Shown in pieces: positions 8,227 to 17,098 of a DNA stretch of 64,000 nucleotides. Source of the DNA: Gemmataceae bacterium (GTDB lineage Bacteria > Planctomycetota > Planctomycetia > Gemmatales > Gemmataceae). The position numbers and the translations under genes were made by a program. Where the stretch lies: positions 1 through 64,000 of the forward strand of contig SIAQ01000001.1 of assembly GCA_009697105.1 (NCBI GenBank), given 5' to 3'. Every line of letters starts with the position of its first letter. Position 1 is the stretch's first letter. The notes under the pieces are model-generated. The model was given only the letters and a program-made list of their open reading frames with translations. It did not search any database and had not been told where the DNA came from.

Positions 8227-9531
8227 TTACCGCCGCAGCGGCCTCGCGGCGAACGCCTCCGTCTCCGCTGTCGTCGGCGTCAAGATGCGCCATGACGCAC
8301 CGCGCTCACGCATGGCATGGAAATCGCGTGGCTCGTAGCGAATCGCAAGATGCGGCGTATCGACGGCTTCCCCGGCGGCCTTCGAGCGCACCGCGGCTTC
8401 CAGTGCTCCGGTCGTTAGCAGCGTGCGTTCGACGGGGTACGGCGCCTGCCCGGTCACGAAGAAATGCTGGATGGCATGCGACAGCGCCATGAAGAGACAA
8501 CGATTCCGCCACGGGCCGACGTCATGGCTCGTCACGCGCGGCTCACGTTCGCCGTCGATTCGACATGCGAAGTTCCAGCGCGTGCCGCTAAAGCCAATCT
8601 TCAGAACGACGCCTTTCGTGCCATCCGCATAGCTGACCAGGATGCCCCACGGTTCGATGCCATTGATTGGGCGCATAATGTCCGGCATCGCGTCGCCAAA
8701 TTCGACGCGCATCGCCGATCGCGCGAGATCGAGCGACCAGCGGCCTTGCTCGGCGGCGTGGAACAACTCGGCGCGCGGCAGAAACTCCACGCGTGTCACG
8801 CCGGTCTCACCGCCGCGGCGTGATTCGAGAAACGCTTGCAACACTTCAAGCCCGTGGAAATCGTAAATCTCAAACGGCCCGCCATGGATGCTGACGGCTT
8901 CGCGAATCACCGCATTCGCCGGCAGGTTCATCTCCGGGCGTCGTTGCGCCAGCGGCACGCTGCTGCCGGCCATGAACGGGATGCGATGGCGTTGGCAGGT
9001 GTCGTACATTTCGCGGGCCCAGTCCCAACGGCACGACAGGTGTTTATCGTTGAAGAGCGGCACGAAGCGATCGCTGTCGCGCATGACTCGCACGATGTCG
9101 TCGAACAATCGCTTGCGCGGATATTCACGCACGCCGAAGCGGTCGAGCGGATAATCGCCATGTTCGCCGATGCAGAGCACCGCATCGACGGCGAGACGTT
9201 TACCGCCGAGCGTCAGCGCTTCACGGATGGTGTTGAAGCGCGGAATGCGGAATTGCCGGCACATGGCATCGGTGAGATCGGGCCGTGCCGGCGTGGTGGA
9301 AATTTGATCGGTGAAGACCGAGACCACATCTACGGGCGGAGTCGTAAGGATGCCGTTGAACAGGTAGGGCGTGAGGAAGTTCTCCATGATGACATGGGCG
9401 TGCGAACGATGGTAGTTCATCGTGTAGATGACGCCGACACGTGGCCGACGTTGTTGTTTTGCAAACAATGGCGCGGCGAGCAATGGCATCGCGACGACAG
9501 AGCTTAGTATTTGCCGGCGGGTATGGATCAT
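8227..9531 (-). CDS. Exported protein of unknown function (Gfo/Idh-like?)
   Basis: 434 aa with a Tat-like or Sec signal (HTRRQILSSVVAMPLLAAPLFA). The mature part starts with a Rossmann-like strand (RPRVGVIYTMNYHRSHA). It contains conserved-looking blocks GEHGDYPLD, PLFNDKHLS, DWAREMYDT and PFMAGSSVPL. I recognise the pattern from planctomycete and acidobacterial exported hypothetical proteins that may be remote Gfo/Idh/MocA relatives, but no complete NAD motif is visible. Substrate unknown. Transcribed away from the SGNH hydrolase gene, with palindrome D1 between them. Confidence 0.7.
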   Translation of the reverse strand: MIHTRRQILSSVVAMPLLAAPLFAKQQRRPRVGVIYTMNYHRSHAHVIMENFLTPYLFNGILTTPPVDVVSVFTDQISTTPARPDLTDAMCRQFRIPRFNTIREALTLGGKRLAVDAVLCIGEHGDYPLDRFGVREYPRKRLFDDIVRVMRDSDRFVPLFNDKHLSCRWDWAREMYDTCQRHRIPFMAGSSVPLAQRRPEMNLPANAVIREAVSIHGGPFEIYDFHGLEVLQAFLESRRGGETGVTRVEFLPRAELFHAAEQGRWSLDLARSAMRVEFGDAMPDIMRPINGIEPWGILVSYADGTKGVVLKIGFSGTRWNFACRIDGEREPRVTSHDVGPWRNRCLFMALSHAIQHFFVTGQAPYPVERTLLTTGALEAAVRSKAAGEAVDTPHLAIRYEPRDFHAMRERGASWRILTPTTAETEAFAARPLRR

Positions 9532-9564
9532 CGTGCAGTTCCCATGTTAAAAAAAAAATGCACT

Positions 9565-9679
9565 AACCACAGAGGCACAGAGAAAATGCAAGGGAAACAA
9601 TCTGGAAAATGTCCCGAATCAGTGTTCTTTCGCATTCCTGAATTTGCATTTCCTCTGTGTCCTCTGTGCCTCTGTGGTT
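9565..9679. repeat. CACAGAG palindrome, family D, copy 1
   Basis: AACCACAGAGGCACAGAG (9565-9582) is the exact reverse complement of 9662-9679. The spacer is 79 bp and begins AAAATGC and ends GCATTTCCTCTGTGT, so complementarity continues imperfectly. Both strands give spurious reading frames here. Confidence 0.9.
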
Positions 9680-9697
9680 GGTTTTTTTCATTCGTCG

Positions 9698-10798
9698 CTA
9701 CTTCGCCTCGACGCGGAAGATCCAGCGCGTTTTGCCGATCTGATCCAGCTCTTTGCCTGCCCAGATTTGCTTGGCGAGGTCGGCCCACGGTGGCGTGACG
9801 GCATTCGTGAGCACCATCGAATTCAGGTTGACGCCTTTCGCCAACTCGGCATCGGTCGCGGCGCCTAGCTTGATTTTCTCGCAGTGAATGTCGTAGCTCC
9901 CCGCCGGCAAACCGTTGATCCGCAGCAGATAGGGCGAGTGTTTCTCCAACGGCACATACGCGCGCGGCGGCAGCGCTCCCGGCGGCAGAATCGGCAGCAC
10001 GCGATCGATCCGGCTGAAACGCACCGATTTGAAGTCCTTGCGTATCTCCAACCCGTCAACCTTGCAGCCAACCTCGGCAATCGCACGCAGGGCCTTTACG
10101 TCGATCGCCAGTTCGCTGACGCCGGCGGGTAATCGTAAACCATCGTATAGGTAATAACCCCAAGCGATGTACGCAGGGTCGGTCAGGTGAATCTTGTCAC
10201 GCAGGATGGTGAACTTGTCGTCGTCCTTTTGGCCGTGCTGCTGCAAATCGGTGGTCGGGCGGAAGACATCGACAATCGGCCAACCTTTTTCCTTACAGAA
10301 CGCCAACTGCGCGTCGGCGTAGATCTTGCGCCGCGCCGCGGGTTCCTCGCCGGCTTTGCGAACGTCGGCCCCTTGAAAGGAGGTGAAGGCAACGCACGCC
10401 TTCTTCGCTTCGATCTTGGCGACGCACGCTTCCATGTTCTCCTTGTACTTGGCGAGGCCCTTCTCGCCGGCGTTGGCGTCGTTGCCACCGAAATTGAGAA
10501 TGACGACGGTGGGCTGAAAGTCATCGAGCCATTTGTCGAGATTCTGCAAACCCGTGGCGAACGTCCCGCCACCGGTCGAGAATTTCTTGAACTGAAGCTG
10601 CAACTCTGGCTGCCGAGTACGCAACAGAAACTCCATCGTTTTCGGCCACACGCCGATGTTGGTCGATGAACTGCCAACCCAGGCGACGCGATCACCCTTG
10701 GTGAAAGTGAATGTTGCTTGTTTGTCCTGCCCTCGGCTCGTGGAGACGAATCCGGCAATGGCGACGGCAAGGACGAAGAATCGAATAAGATGTCTCAT
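9698..10798 (-). CDS. Secreted SGNH/GDSL-type hydrolase
   Basis: 366 aa from the ATG at 10796-10798. The longer in-frame extension to 10957 is encoded by palindrome K2 and is rejected. A signal peptide (about 1-25) ends at FVSTSRGQ. SGNH blocks: VAWVGSSST (block I, Ser), ILNFGGNDAN (block III, Asn/Asp) and DKIHLTDPAY (block V, His). The family hydrolyses esters such as acetylated sugars. The C-terminal 150 residues form an extra domain ending GKTRWIFRVEAK. The extracytoplasmic substrate is probably a polysaccharide; this is inference. Confidence 0.82.
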   Translation of the reverse strand: MRHLIRFFVLAVAIAGFVSTSRGQDKQATFTFTKGDRVAWVGSSSTNIGVWPKTMEFLLRTRQPELQLQFKKFSTGGGTFATGLQNLDKWLDDFQPTVVILNFGGNDANAGEKGLAKYKENMEACVAKIEAKKACVAFTSFQGADVRKAGEEPAARRKIYADAQLAFCKEKGWPIVDVFRPTTDLQQHGQKDDDKFTILRDKIHLTDPAYIAWGYYLYDGLRLPAGVSELAIDVKALRAIAEVGCKVDGLEIRKDFKSVRFSRIDRVLPILPPGALPPRAYVPLEKHSPYLLRINGLPAGSYDIHCEKIKLGAATDAELAKGVNLNSMVLTNAVTPPWADLAKQIWAGKELDQIGKTRWIFRVEAK

Positions 10799-10884
10799 GC
10801 GTGTGTCTCCAAAGGTTTGAGGTGATGGTAAGGTGTTGGTTGCCGGATGACAAGCGGTAAATTGCGACTCGGCGTATAAAAAAC

Positions 10885-11251
10885 CAAGCCCAGGGGTGAG
10901 GTACTCCGAACCCCTGGGATGCTTCAAACCCGATCCCAGGGTTTCGGAGTACCTCACCCCATAGGCATCAATTTAAGGAAACACTGGCACGCAAATGCAA
11001 TCTAACCACAGAGGCACAGAGACACAGAGAAAATGCGAGGAATAGGGAACGAACAATTTCACGATCCGGCGTGTCTTCCTTGTTTCCCATCCTTCGTATT
11101 TCCTCTGTGTCTCTGTGTCTCTGTGTCTCTGTGTCTCTGTGTCTCTGTGGTTCTGTGTGTCTCTGTGTCTCTGTGGTTAAAATTCTAACCGTGTCGCGGC
11201 TGAGCTTAAGTTGGTGCCAATGAGGTTCGGAGTACCTCACCCCTGGGCTTG
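10885..11251. repeat. Composite element with perfect 28-bp terminal inverted repeats (K2)
   Basis: 10885-10912 (starting CAAGCCCAGGGGTGAGG) is the exact reverse complement of 11224-11251, 28 of 28. Inside are a third partial copy of the same arm (about 10935-10962, GGAGTACCTCACCCC), an inner hairpin CCCAGGGGT/ACCCCTGGG, and the complete D2 palindrome. This fills the 10799-11290 gap, with no gene in it. It looks like one palindromic element opened by insertion of another. Confidence 0.85.
11004..11179. repeat. CACAGAG palindrome, family D, copy 2, with tandem-expanded arm
   Basis: The left arm starts AACCACAGAGGCACAGAG (11004-11021). The right arm ends CTCTGTGTCTCTGTGGTT (to 11178). The right arm is an expanded 8-nt array (TCTCTGTG, about eight units, 11103-11178), much longer than the left. 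Nested inside K2. Confidence 0.85.
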
Positions 11252-11290
11252 CCTGTCTCTTTATCAAAAGCATCTCCCTACAATGCCTCA

Positions 11291-12031
11291 ATGAAAAATG
11301 ATCGCATGCGAATCTTACTTGGCAGCGGCGGGTATCGCACCGAGGAACGGGTTCGCAACTTTCGCGCTCGACTCACCGCGCACCTTGGTTCGATCCGGCG
11401 CGTACTGTTCGTTCCCTACGCATTGAGCGATCACGATGGATACGTGAAAATACTTACCGAACGCGGACTCAACGCCGACTACGAACTCGTCGGCATCCAC
11501 CGCTGTCCCGATCCACGCACCGCGATTCGCGAAGCCGAGGCGATTTACGTCGGCGGAGGCAACACGTTCCGCCTGCTGCACACGCTCTACGAACTGAATC
11601 TACTCGATCCGATCTGTGAGCGCGTTCGTGCCGGCGTGCCCTACGTCGGCGTCAGTGCGGGGTCGAACGTCGCCTGCCCGACGATGATGACCACTAACGA
11701 CATGCCGATTGTGCAGCCGAAAAGCTTTGCGGCTCTTGGCCTCGTTCCTTTTCAGATCAACGCGCATTATTACATCGGCCAAAACTGGGTCAAGCACGGC
11801 GACGCGCTGACCGAACACTTCGGCGAAACCCGCGACGATCGCCTGCGCGAATTTCACGAAATGAATCGCACGCCCGTCGTCGGCCTGTACGAAGCCGGCG
11901 TGTTGCTTTGCGACGGCACCAACGTAACGCTTCACGACGCACCGGCCTGCATCTTCCGCAAGGGCGAACCGCCGATCGACGTGACGCCGGGGACTGAGCT
12001 GTCGCGGTACCTCGACAAACTTGAGAATTAA
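11291..12031 (+). CDS. pepE: Alpha-aspartyl dipeptidase PepE (peptidase S51)
   Basis: 246 aa. The start at 11291 was chosen because the longer frame begins inside the upstream repeat. The catalytic triad matches the Salmonella enzyme with a constant +2 offset: Ser122 in GVSAGSN, Asp137 in TTNDMPI, His159 in QINAHY. The glycine-rich YVGGGNTFRLL segment (86-96) is typical of the S51 fold. It cleaves Asp-X dipeptides in the cytoplasm, so no signal peptide is expected and none is seen. Flanked by palindromes on both sides and probably transcribed alone. Confidence 0.93.
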   Translation: MKNDRMRILLGSGGYRTEERVRNFRARLTAHLGSIRRVLFVPYALSDHDGYVKILTERGLNADYELVGIHRCPDPRTAIREAEAIYVGGGNTFRLLHTLYELNLLDPICERVRAGVPYVGVSAGSNVACPTMMTTNDMPIVQPKSFAALGLVPFQINAHYYIGQNWVKHGDALTEHFGETRDDRLREFHEMNRTPVVGLYEAGVLLCDGTNVTLHDAPACIFRKGEPPIDVTPGTELSRYLDKLEN

Positions 12032-12044
12032 GTATCCTGTATAA

Positions 12045-12096
12045 CGCTTGCGGCTTAGAGTTCACAGGGGATCGTCCGAGCGCTAAGCCGCAAGCG
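12045..12096. repeat. AAGCCGCAAGCG palindrome, family A, copy 1
   Basis: CGCTTGCGGCTTAG (12045-12058) and CTAAGCCGCAAGCG (12083-12096) are exact complements, with weak outer GTAT/ATAC matches. Begins 13 bp after the pepE stop, so it may act as a terminator or 3' mRNA hairpin. Confidence 0.9.
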
Positions 12097-12196
12097 GTAT
12101 ACGAATCACCTGATAGAGACCATTGAAACCGATGTGAGTTGACCTACACTTGCACAGAAGGCAAACTCGTTCACGTCGCCGGCGAAGGGTACACGG

Positions 12197-13372
12197 ATGG
12201 TTCTGTTGGTCGTCGCGACTTTCCTGGTTTTTTCTGTCGCACTTCTCGCGATCTTATATTGGCAGATTCGCCGGCGGAACATGCATCGCTGGCTGCCGAC
12301 CTACATTCTCGAATGGTCGAAACGCCGACTGCCGAGGTCGGACGAAGATGTCCACGTCATTCTCTGCTTCGCCGACCACTACGAGCCGAAGGCCGACGGC
12401 GCCGACGCCGCCACGGCATTGGCCCGAGTCAAGACCTGGGCGGCGCAGTATCCCGAGCAGTTTGCCAAGTTCAAGGACAGCGATGGCCGACCGCCGCGCT
12501 ATTCGTTCTTTTATCCGGAAGAGGAATACGAACCCGAGTATCTCGACCTGCTCGCGGAGCTTTGCCGAGCGGGGTTCGGCGAGGTCGCGTTGCACCTGCA
12601 TCACGACAACGACACGGCGGACGGATTTCGTGACAAGGTCAGCCGATTTCGCGACATCCTCGCCAATCGCCACGGTCTGCTCGCGCGGCATCGCGAAACG
12701 GGCGCGATCATGTATGGCTTCATCCATGGCAACTGGGCGCTGTGCAACTCGCGCCCCGATGGCCAACTCTGCGGCGTCAATAACGAAATCGCGATCCTGG
12801 TCGAGACCGGATGCTATGCCGACTTCACGTTTCCGTCGTCGCCGAATATCACGCAACCGGCAGTCATCAATCGCATCTACGCCGCCTGCGATCGGCCCGG
12901 CGAACCGGCATCGCACGAGACGGCCTACCCGCTCGACGCTGCACCGCCGAATGCGATCGTGTGCATCCAAGGCCCGTTGATGTTGGATTGGTCGAGGCGC
13001 AAGCTCGGCATCCTGCCCAGCATTGACAGCAGTTGCGTGCAAAACACCCAGCCTGCGACGATCACACGACTGTGGAATTGGCTATGTGCACGCGTGCAAG
13101 TTTCCGCGAGGCCTGACTGGTTCTTCGTCAAGCTGCATGCCCATGGCGCGCCGGAGGACGATCAGGACGCCTTGCTCGGCGAACCGATGGTGCGTTTTTA
13201 CGCTGAGTTGGCGAAACTGGCTAATGACAATCCGAAGTTTCACTACCATTACGTCACCGCTCGTGAGATGTACAATCTCGCCCGCGCGGCCCAAGCGGGG
13301 TTCAAGGGCGAAGTCGCCGACGCGCTCGACTGGGAGCTGGTGTCGCTTGTTGCGAAGCCGGTAGCGTTGTAG
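12197..13372 (+). CDS. Membrane-anchored polysaccharide-deacetylase-like protein
   Basis: 391 aa. One N-terminal transmembrane helix (about 3-23) is followed by a basic stop (RRRNMHR). The rest resembles a NodB/deacetylase-type beta/alpha barrel: CFADHYEPK (early Asp and His), EVALHLHHDND (His cluster) and late FVKLHAHGAPE. This set of Asp/His residues would suit a metal-dependent hydrolase acting on glycans. I know similar proteins only as hypotheticals near exopolysaccharide genes, and none are adjacent here. The final three codons and the TAG stop lie within palindrome H. Confidence 0.6.
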   Translation: MVLLVVATFLVFSVALLAILYWQIRRRNMHRWLPTYILEWSKRRLPRSDEDVHVILCFADHYEPKADGADAATALARVKTWAAQYPEQFAKFKDSDGRPPRYSFFYPEEEYEPEYLDLLAELCRAGFGEVALHLHHDNDTADGFRDKVSRFRDILANRHGLLARHRETGAIMYGFIHGNWALCNSRPDGQLCGVNNEIAILVETGCYADFTFPSSPNITQPAVINRIYAACDRPGEPASHETAYPLDAAPPNAIVCIQGPLMLDWSRRKLGILPSIDSSCVQNTQPATITRLWNWLCARVQVSARPDWFFVKLHAHGAPEDDQDALLGEPMVRFYAELAKLANDNPKFHYHYVTAREMYNLARAAQAGFKGEVADALDWELVSLVAKPVAL

Positions 13373-13457
13373 GGTGTGCCAAGCGCCAGCGCCGACGCAC
13401 CATGCGATCGCGGGTTCATGGTGCGTCGGCGCTGGCGCTTGACACACCCTACAACGC
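13364..13457. repeat. Long palindrome, family H (41-bp arms)
   Basis: 13364-13404 and 13417-13457 are reverse complements in 40 of 41 positions, loop only 12 bp. The left arm includes the last codons and TAG stop of the deacetylase-like gene. The right arm ends 26 bp before the next ATG. It is the longest near-perfect hairpin in the window. Confidence 0.95.
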
Positions 13458-13482
13458 CGACAAAAACGAAATCGGAGAAAAC

Positions 13483-14469
13483 ATGCGCTGCGTTATCACG
13501 ACTCTGTTGCTCACCGTCATCGCCGGGCAAGCGTCCGCTCAGGATTGGCGACCCGTCACCACGGCGTTGATCGCCGCCGAGAAACCGGGATCGTTCAATC
13601 TGTGCGGCGTCGTGCTCGACCCGGCCACGGGCGATCTCATTATCAATCTCAGCGACAAGGGATTTTACTTATCCTCCGATCGCGGCGACACGTGGAAGCG
13701 TTTCGGCATGCCGATCAAAGGCCGAACCGAGACGCCGGGCTGCATCCTGCTCGATCCGATCGGCGGGAAGCGTCTCGTCAGCGCACTGGTTTACGGCAGT
13801 CCGATCATCGTCAGTGAGGATCGCAGCGCGACGGCCAAGGTGCTCGACAAGAAATCGTCGCATGTCGATTGGTGTGCCGTCGATTGGACCGATGCCGATT
13901 TGAAGTTCATTCTCACCTTGAAGCACGAAGCCGCAGACCTGCTGCTCATCTCGCGCGATGGCGGGAAGTCATTCGACGAAGTCGGCAAAGGCTTCGGCCC
14001 GGCCTGGATTTTCGATGGGAAGACCGCCGTCGTCGCCAAGACCAAATCGAAGGCCAACCCGAAGCCCGAAATCGTTCGCACGACCGACCAGGCCAAGATT
14101 TTTGAGTCGGTCGGCGATTATCACGCTAAAGCTTTGCCTCGCTGGTTCAAGGACGCGCTTTACTGGGTCGTCGAGGGCGGCATCATCCGCTCAACCGACC
14201 AGGGCAAATCGTGGACGAAAATCAGCGACCTCAAGGATGGCCGATTTGGCCCGGTGTTCGGCAAGACCGCGGATCACCTTCTCGTCCTCACCGGCGCCGG
14301 TATCGTCGAAAGCACCGACGGCGGGAAGACTTGGGCCAAGGCGATCCCCGCGCCGAAAGAAATGAAAAGTCTCGGCGGCCTCGCCTGGCTCGCCTACGAC
14401 GCCAATCGCGACACCGTTTTTCTCATGAAAATGGCATCCGACCTCTATCGCTGGGATCGCAAGAAATAG
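13483..14469 (+). CDS. Secreted BNR-repeat beta-propeller protein
   Basis: 328 aa from the ATG at 13483 with GGAGA just upstream; the longer frame to 13402 is palindrome-derived. Signal peptide about 1-20 (TLLLTVIAGQASA). Asp-box/BNR-like motifs recur: SSDRGDTWKRF, SRDGGKSFDEV, STDQGKSWTKI and STDGGKTWAKA. These are the hallmark of sialidase/VPS10-type propellers (SxDxGxxW). It is predicted to fold as a propeller outside the cytoplasm. Catalytic sialidase residues were not identified, so enzyme activity is not claimed. Confidence 0.85.
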   Translation: MRCVITTLLLTVIAGQASAQDWRPVTTALIAAEKPGSFNLCGVVLDPATGDLIINLSDKGFYLSSDRGDTWKRFGMPIKGRTETPGCILLDPIGGKRLVSALVYGSPIIVSEDRSATAKVLDKKSSHVDWCAVDWTDADLKFILTLKHEAADLLLISRDGGKSFDEVGKGFGPAWIFDGKTAVVAKTKSKANPKPEIVRTTDQAKIFESVGDYHAKALPRWFKDALYWVVEGGIIRSTDQGKSWTKISDLKDGRFGPVFGKTADHLLVLTGAGIVESTDGGKTWAKAIPAPKEMKSLGGLAWLAYDANRDTVFLMKMASDLYRWDRKK

Positions 14470-14474
14470 CCCAA

Positions 14475-14645
14475 AAAACTCACCACAGAGATCACGGAGA
14501 GCACGGAGAAATGCCTAAGAAATGAATGCGCTCAGCTACGCTCATCGGCGCACAAGTTCAGAAAAACACCAAGCCGAATCATAACGTAACTTAGATCGTT
14601 CTGTGATCATTCTCCGTGGCCTCTGTGCTCTCTGTGGTGAGTTTT
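14475..14645. repeat. CACAGAG palindrome, family D, copy 3
   Basis: AAAACTCACCACAGAG (14475-14490) and its exact reverse complement at 14630-14645, spacer 139 bp. Inner segments ATCACGGAGAGCACGGAG and CTCCGTGGCCTCTGTGCT also pair. It ends 2 bp before the ATG of the next gene, so the ribosome-binding region of that gene lies within the right arm. Confidence 0.85.
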
Positions 14646-14647
14646 CC

Positions 14648-15052
14648 ATGTCCAACTACCTGTTCGTCTACGGCACATTGAAACGCCGCAGTCGGCATCC
14701 GATGGCGCGGCACCTTGCACAAGCCGCGTGCTTTGTAGGCGTGGGTCGTATCGCGGGCCGACTGTACAACCTGGGCCGATTTCCTGGGCTGAAGGAACCG
14801 CGTTCAAACGAGGATCGGGTGCAAGGCGACGTTTACGATCTCGGCCTCGATGCCGAGGCGACACTGGCAACAATGGACGCCTACGAGAACGCCGAGTCCC
14901 CGCCGCCGACGCCGTATGAACGCCTAGCCGAAGCGGTGACGCTCGATACGGGCGGGACGTTGATGGCGTGGGTGTACTGGTATCGCGGAACGATTCGCGA
15001 GGAGGGCTTCATCGCGACGGGGTCGTATGAGGACAACTGCGATCCGGCCTGA
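14648..15052 (+). CDS. Gamma-glutamylcyclotransferase-like protein (AIG2/GGCT)
   Basis: 134 aa. Starts YLFVYGTLKRRS, the substrate-binding YGTL motif of the GGCT fold, continues with GRIAGRLYNLGRFPGL, and has the usual VQGDVYDL strand and DAYENAE helix. Relatives release 5-oxoproline from gamma-glutamyl amines or amino acids in the cytoplasm. The ATG is only 3 nt from palindrome D3, and the best ribosome-binding candidate, GGTGAG (14637-14641), is inside that element. The gene converges with the PPC-domain gene, 4 bp from its stop. Confidence 0.85.
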   Translation: MSNYLFVYGTLKRRSRHPMARHLAQAACFVGVGRIAGRLYNLGRFPGLKEPRSNEDRVQGDVYDLGLDAEATLATMDAYENAESPPPTPYERLAEAVTLDTGGTLMAWVYWYRGTIREEGFIATGSYEDNCDPA

Positions 15053-15056
15053 TTCT

Positions 15057-15809
15057 TCATTTCAAAACGAGCCGATAGACGTGCAGATTGCTGCCTGTGT
15101 CGTGGGCGTCGATTGCGGCGAGGAAATAGACGCCATCCGCCGGTAGCGTCATCTCGATGCGGGCGTCGCGATGGTCCGGCGTGTAGTCGTCGTTGCTGGC
15201 GAGCGGCGAGCCGTTGGCGTCGTATAGCGTCAGGATCGTGTCGAGCGGCGAACCGTGGCGCGACGCCTGCGTTTCCACGAACAGCTTCTGGCCTTTCTTG
15301 CCCGTGAAGCGAAAAACATCAACATCCTTCGCACGGCCTATTGTGCCTTCGATCACGGCGGGGAACGTGATGGTTTGCGCGGTGCCGAAGCCATCGTTAC
15401 CTTCCTTTTCGGGAACAACGGCTTCGACCAGAATGGCGTGCGGCTTTGTCTCGCCCGCAGCGGCGACGATGACGACCGCAACCGATTCGCCCGCGATTTT
15501 GTCGTTGAGCTTGAGTTCGATTTCGACCTGCGTATCGCCGACTTTGTCCGGGTTTTTGTCAGGCACGCCGGCCTTGCCTTTGTTGAGGATTTTGGCCGTG
15601 CCCGCTTCGCCGATCACCTTCACTTCCTTCGCATCGTCGAGGTTTATGCCGCGCAATGTCAGCTTCGTCGTTTTTCCAGGCGACGCGCCGAGTGGCACGG
15701 CGAAGATGACGCGCGGCTCCGGTTTGGCTGGCGGTTTCTTTTTGTCCTGGCCAGCAACGGGAGCCAATGAACAGATGACGACGAACGGAAGAACGAGGAA
15801 CCATTTCAT
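15057..15809 (-). CDS. Secreted protein with PPC-type C-terminal domain
   Basis: 250 aa from the ATG at 15807-15809; the longer frame is rejected because it runs into palindrome A2. Signal peptide about 1-20 (LVLPFVVICSLAPVAGQ). An Ig-like/IPT-type sandwich (about 30-125) is followed by a bacterial pre-peptidase C-terminal domain (about 140-250) with the signature DVDVFRFTGKKGQKL and TLTLYDANGSPLASNDD-like acidic loop. PPC domains usually help binding or secretion of extracellular enzymes. No enzyme domain is attached here. Confidence 0.82.
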   Translation of the reverse strand: MKWFLVLPFVVICSLAPVAGQDKKKPPAKPEPRVIFAVPLGASPGKTTKLTLRGINLDDAKEVKVIGEAGTAKILNKGKAGVPDKNPDKVGDTQVEIELKLNDKIAGESVAVVIVAAAGETKPHAILVEAVVPEKEGNDGFGTAQTITFPAVIEGTIGRAKDVDVFRFTGKKGQKLFVETQASRHGSPLDTILTLYDANGSPLASNDDYTPDHRDARIEMTLPADGVYFLAAIDAHDTGSNLHVYRLVLK

Positions 15810-15835
15810 AGTACACCATCGTAAGTACATCTTTT

Positions 15836-15889
15836 CGCTTGCGACTTTGCGCTCGGAGCATTCCACGTGAGCGGCCAAGCCGCAAGCGG
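15836..15889. repeat. AAGCCGCAAGCG palindrome, family A, copy 2 (diverged)
   Basis: CGCTTGCGACTTTGCGCTC (from 15836) pairs imperfectly with GAGCGGCCAAGCCGCAAGCG (to 15888). Lies between two minus-strand genes, 9 bp from the stop of the CoA-transferase gene. Confidence 0.75.
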
Positions 15890-15898
15890 AGATCAAGA

Positions 15899-17098
15899 TC
15901 ATATTACCTTATGGGCGCGCAGCGCATCGATTGCCTGTGTGTCGTATCCGAGAAGTTCCCGTAAGACATTATCCGTATGTTGGCCAAGGCGTGGCGGCAT
16001 CGTCGACTCAGCACGATCTAGTCCGTCGATGTGGACCGGTGGCCCGATCAGGTCCACGGGTTTGCCATCGATGTCGCGCACGACGATCTTGAGTCCGCGC
16101 GCGTTGGCCTGGTCGAGCGCGAAGAGTTGCTGGTAGTTCAACACGGGTGCATGGGGGACGTCGGCAGCGAGCAGGCGTTGTTGCCAATCGAGTGCCGTTC
16201 GCGTAATCAGCAATTCCACGATCATCGGGACGAGGATGCCACGCTCACGCACCCGTTGCGTGTTGGTGGTGAAGCGAATATCCGCGGCGAGGTCAGGCCG
16301 CTCGACCGCTTGACAAAATCGCTGCCATTGGGCGTCGTTGCCGACGGCGAGGATCAACCAGTCGTCCGCGGTCTTGAATACTTGATACGGCACAATTTGC
16401 AAGTGAGCGTTTCCTTGGCGAGCGGGCACGGTGCCACTCGTGAGATACGCTTGAGCGACGTTGACCTGTGACGCGACAGCACAATCCAGCAGGGCGAGAT
16501 CGATGGCATAGCCGTGACCTGATTGTCGTCGCGCGTGCAAACAGGCGAGCACCGCCGATGCCGCGTAGAGGCCGGTGACGACATCGGCCATGGCGACGCC
16601 GACTTTGCTCGGCGGCCCGTCAACCGGACCGGTAATGCTCATCATGCCGCTCAGGCCTTGGATCGCGAAGTCATATCCCGGCAGATCGCTCCACGGTCCC
16701 GTCCGGCCGAAACCGGAGATGGAGCAGACGATGAGCCGAGGATTGACCGCCAGCAGTTTGGCCGGGCTGACGCCAAGTTTGTCAGCACTGGCGGCGCGGA
16801 AGTTCTCGAGCAGGATATCGCTGCGTTTGGCGAGATCGTAAAAGACGCGTAATCCCTCGGGCTGGCTGAGATCGAGCGTGATGCCATTTTTGTTGCGATT
16901 GCACGAGAGGTAATAGGCACTGAGGTCGTTGAGGAACGGCGGCCCCCAGCCGCGCGTCTCGTCGCCTGCGCCGGGGCGTTCGACCTTAATGACCTCCGCG
17001 CCGAGATCGCCGAGCATCTGCCCGCAAAACGGCCCCGCCAGAACGCGCGAAGCGTCGAGTACGCGAATATCGGCGAGGGGTTGAGTAGGCATCGGCAT
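15899..17098 (-). CDS. CaiB/BaiF family CoA-transferase
   Basis: 399 aa, the usual family III CoA-transferase length. N-terminal VLDASRVLAGPFCGQMLGDL and EVIKVERPGAGDETRGWG are typical. The catalytic aspartate is Asp172 in VGVAMADVVTGLYA. It moves CoA between acyl-CoA donors and carboxylic acids through an enzyme-bound anhydride. Substrate cannot be read from the sequence; no other acyl-CoA gene is immediately adjacent, although an acyl-CoA ligase lies 3 kb away. Divergent from the DUF1549/1553 gene with a 164-bp shared upstream region. Confidence 0.92.
   Translation of the reverse strand: MPMPTQPLADIRVLDASRVLAGPFCGQMLGDLGAEVIKVERPGAGDETRGWGPPFLNDLSAYYLSCNRNKNGITLDLSQPEGLRVFYDLAKRSDILLENFRAASADKLGVSPAKLLAVNPRLIVCSISGFGRTGPWSDLPGYDFAIQGLSGMMSITGPVDGPPSKVGVAMADVVTGLYAASAVLACLHARRQSGHGYAIDLALLDCAVASQVNVAQAYLTSGTVPARQGNAHLQIVPYQVFKTADDWLILAVGNDAQWQRFCQAVERPDLAADIRFTTNTQRVRERGILVPMIVELLITRTALDWQQRLLAADVPHAPVLNYQQLFALDQANARGLKIVVRDIDGKPVDLIGPPVHIDGLDRAESTMPPRLGQHTDNVLRELLGYDTQAIDALRAHKVI

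Noticed and set aside
10968-11291. 107-codon minus-strand frame full of TQRHRDTE repeats
   Set aside because: It is translation of the tandem CACAGAG arms of palindrome D2.
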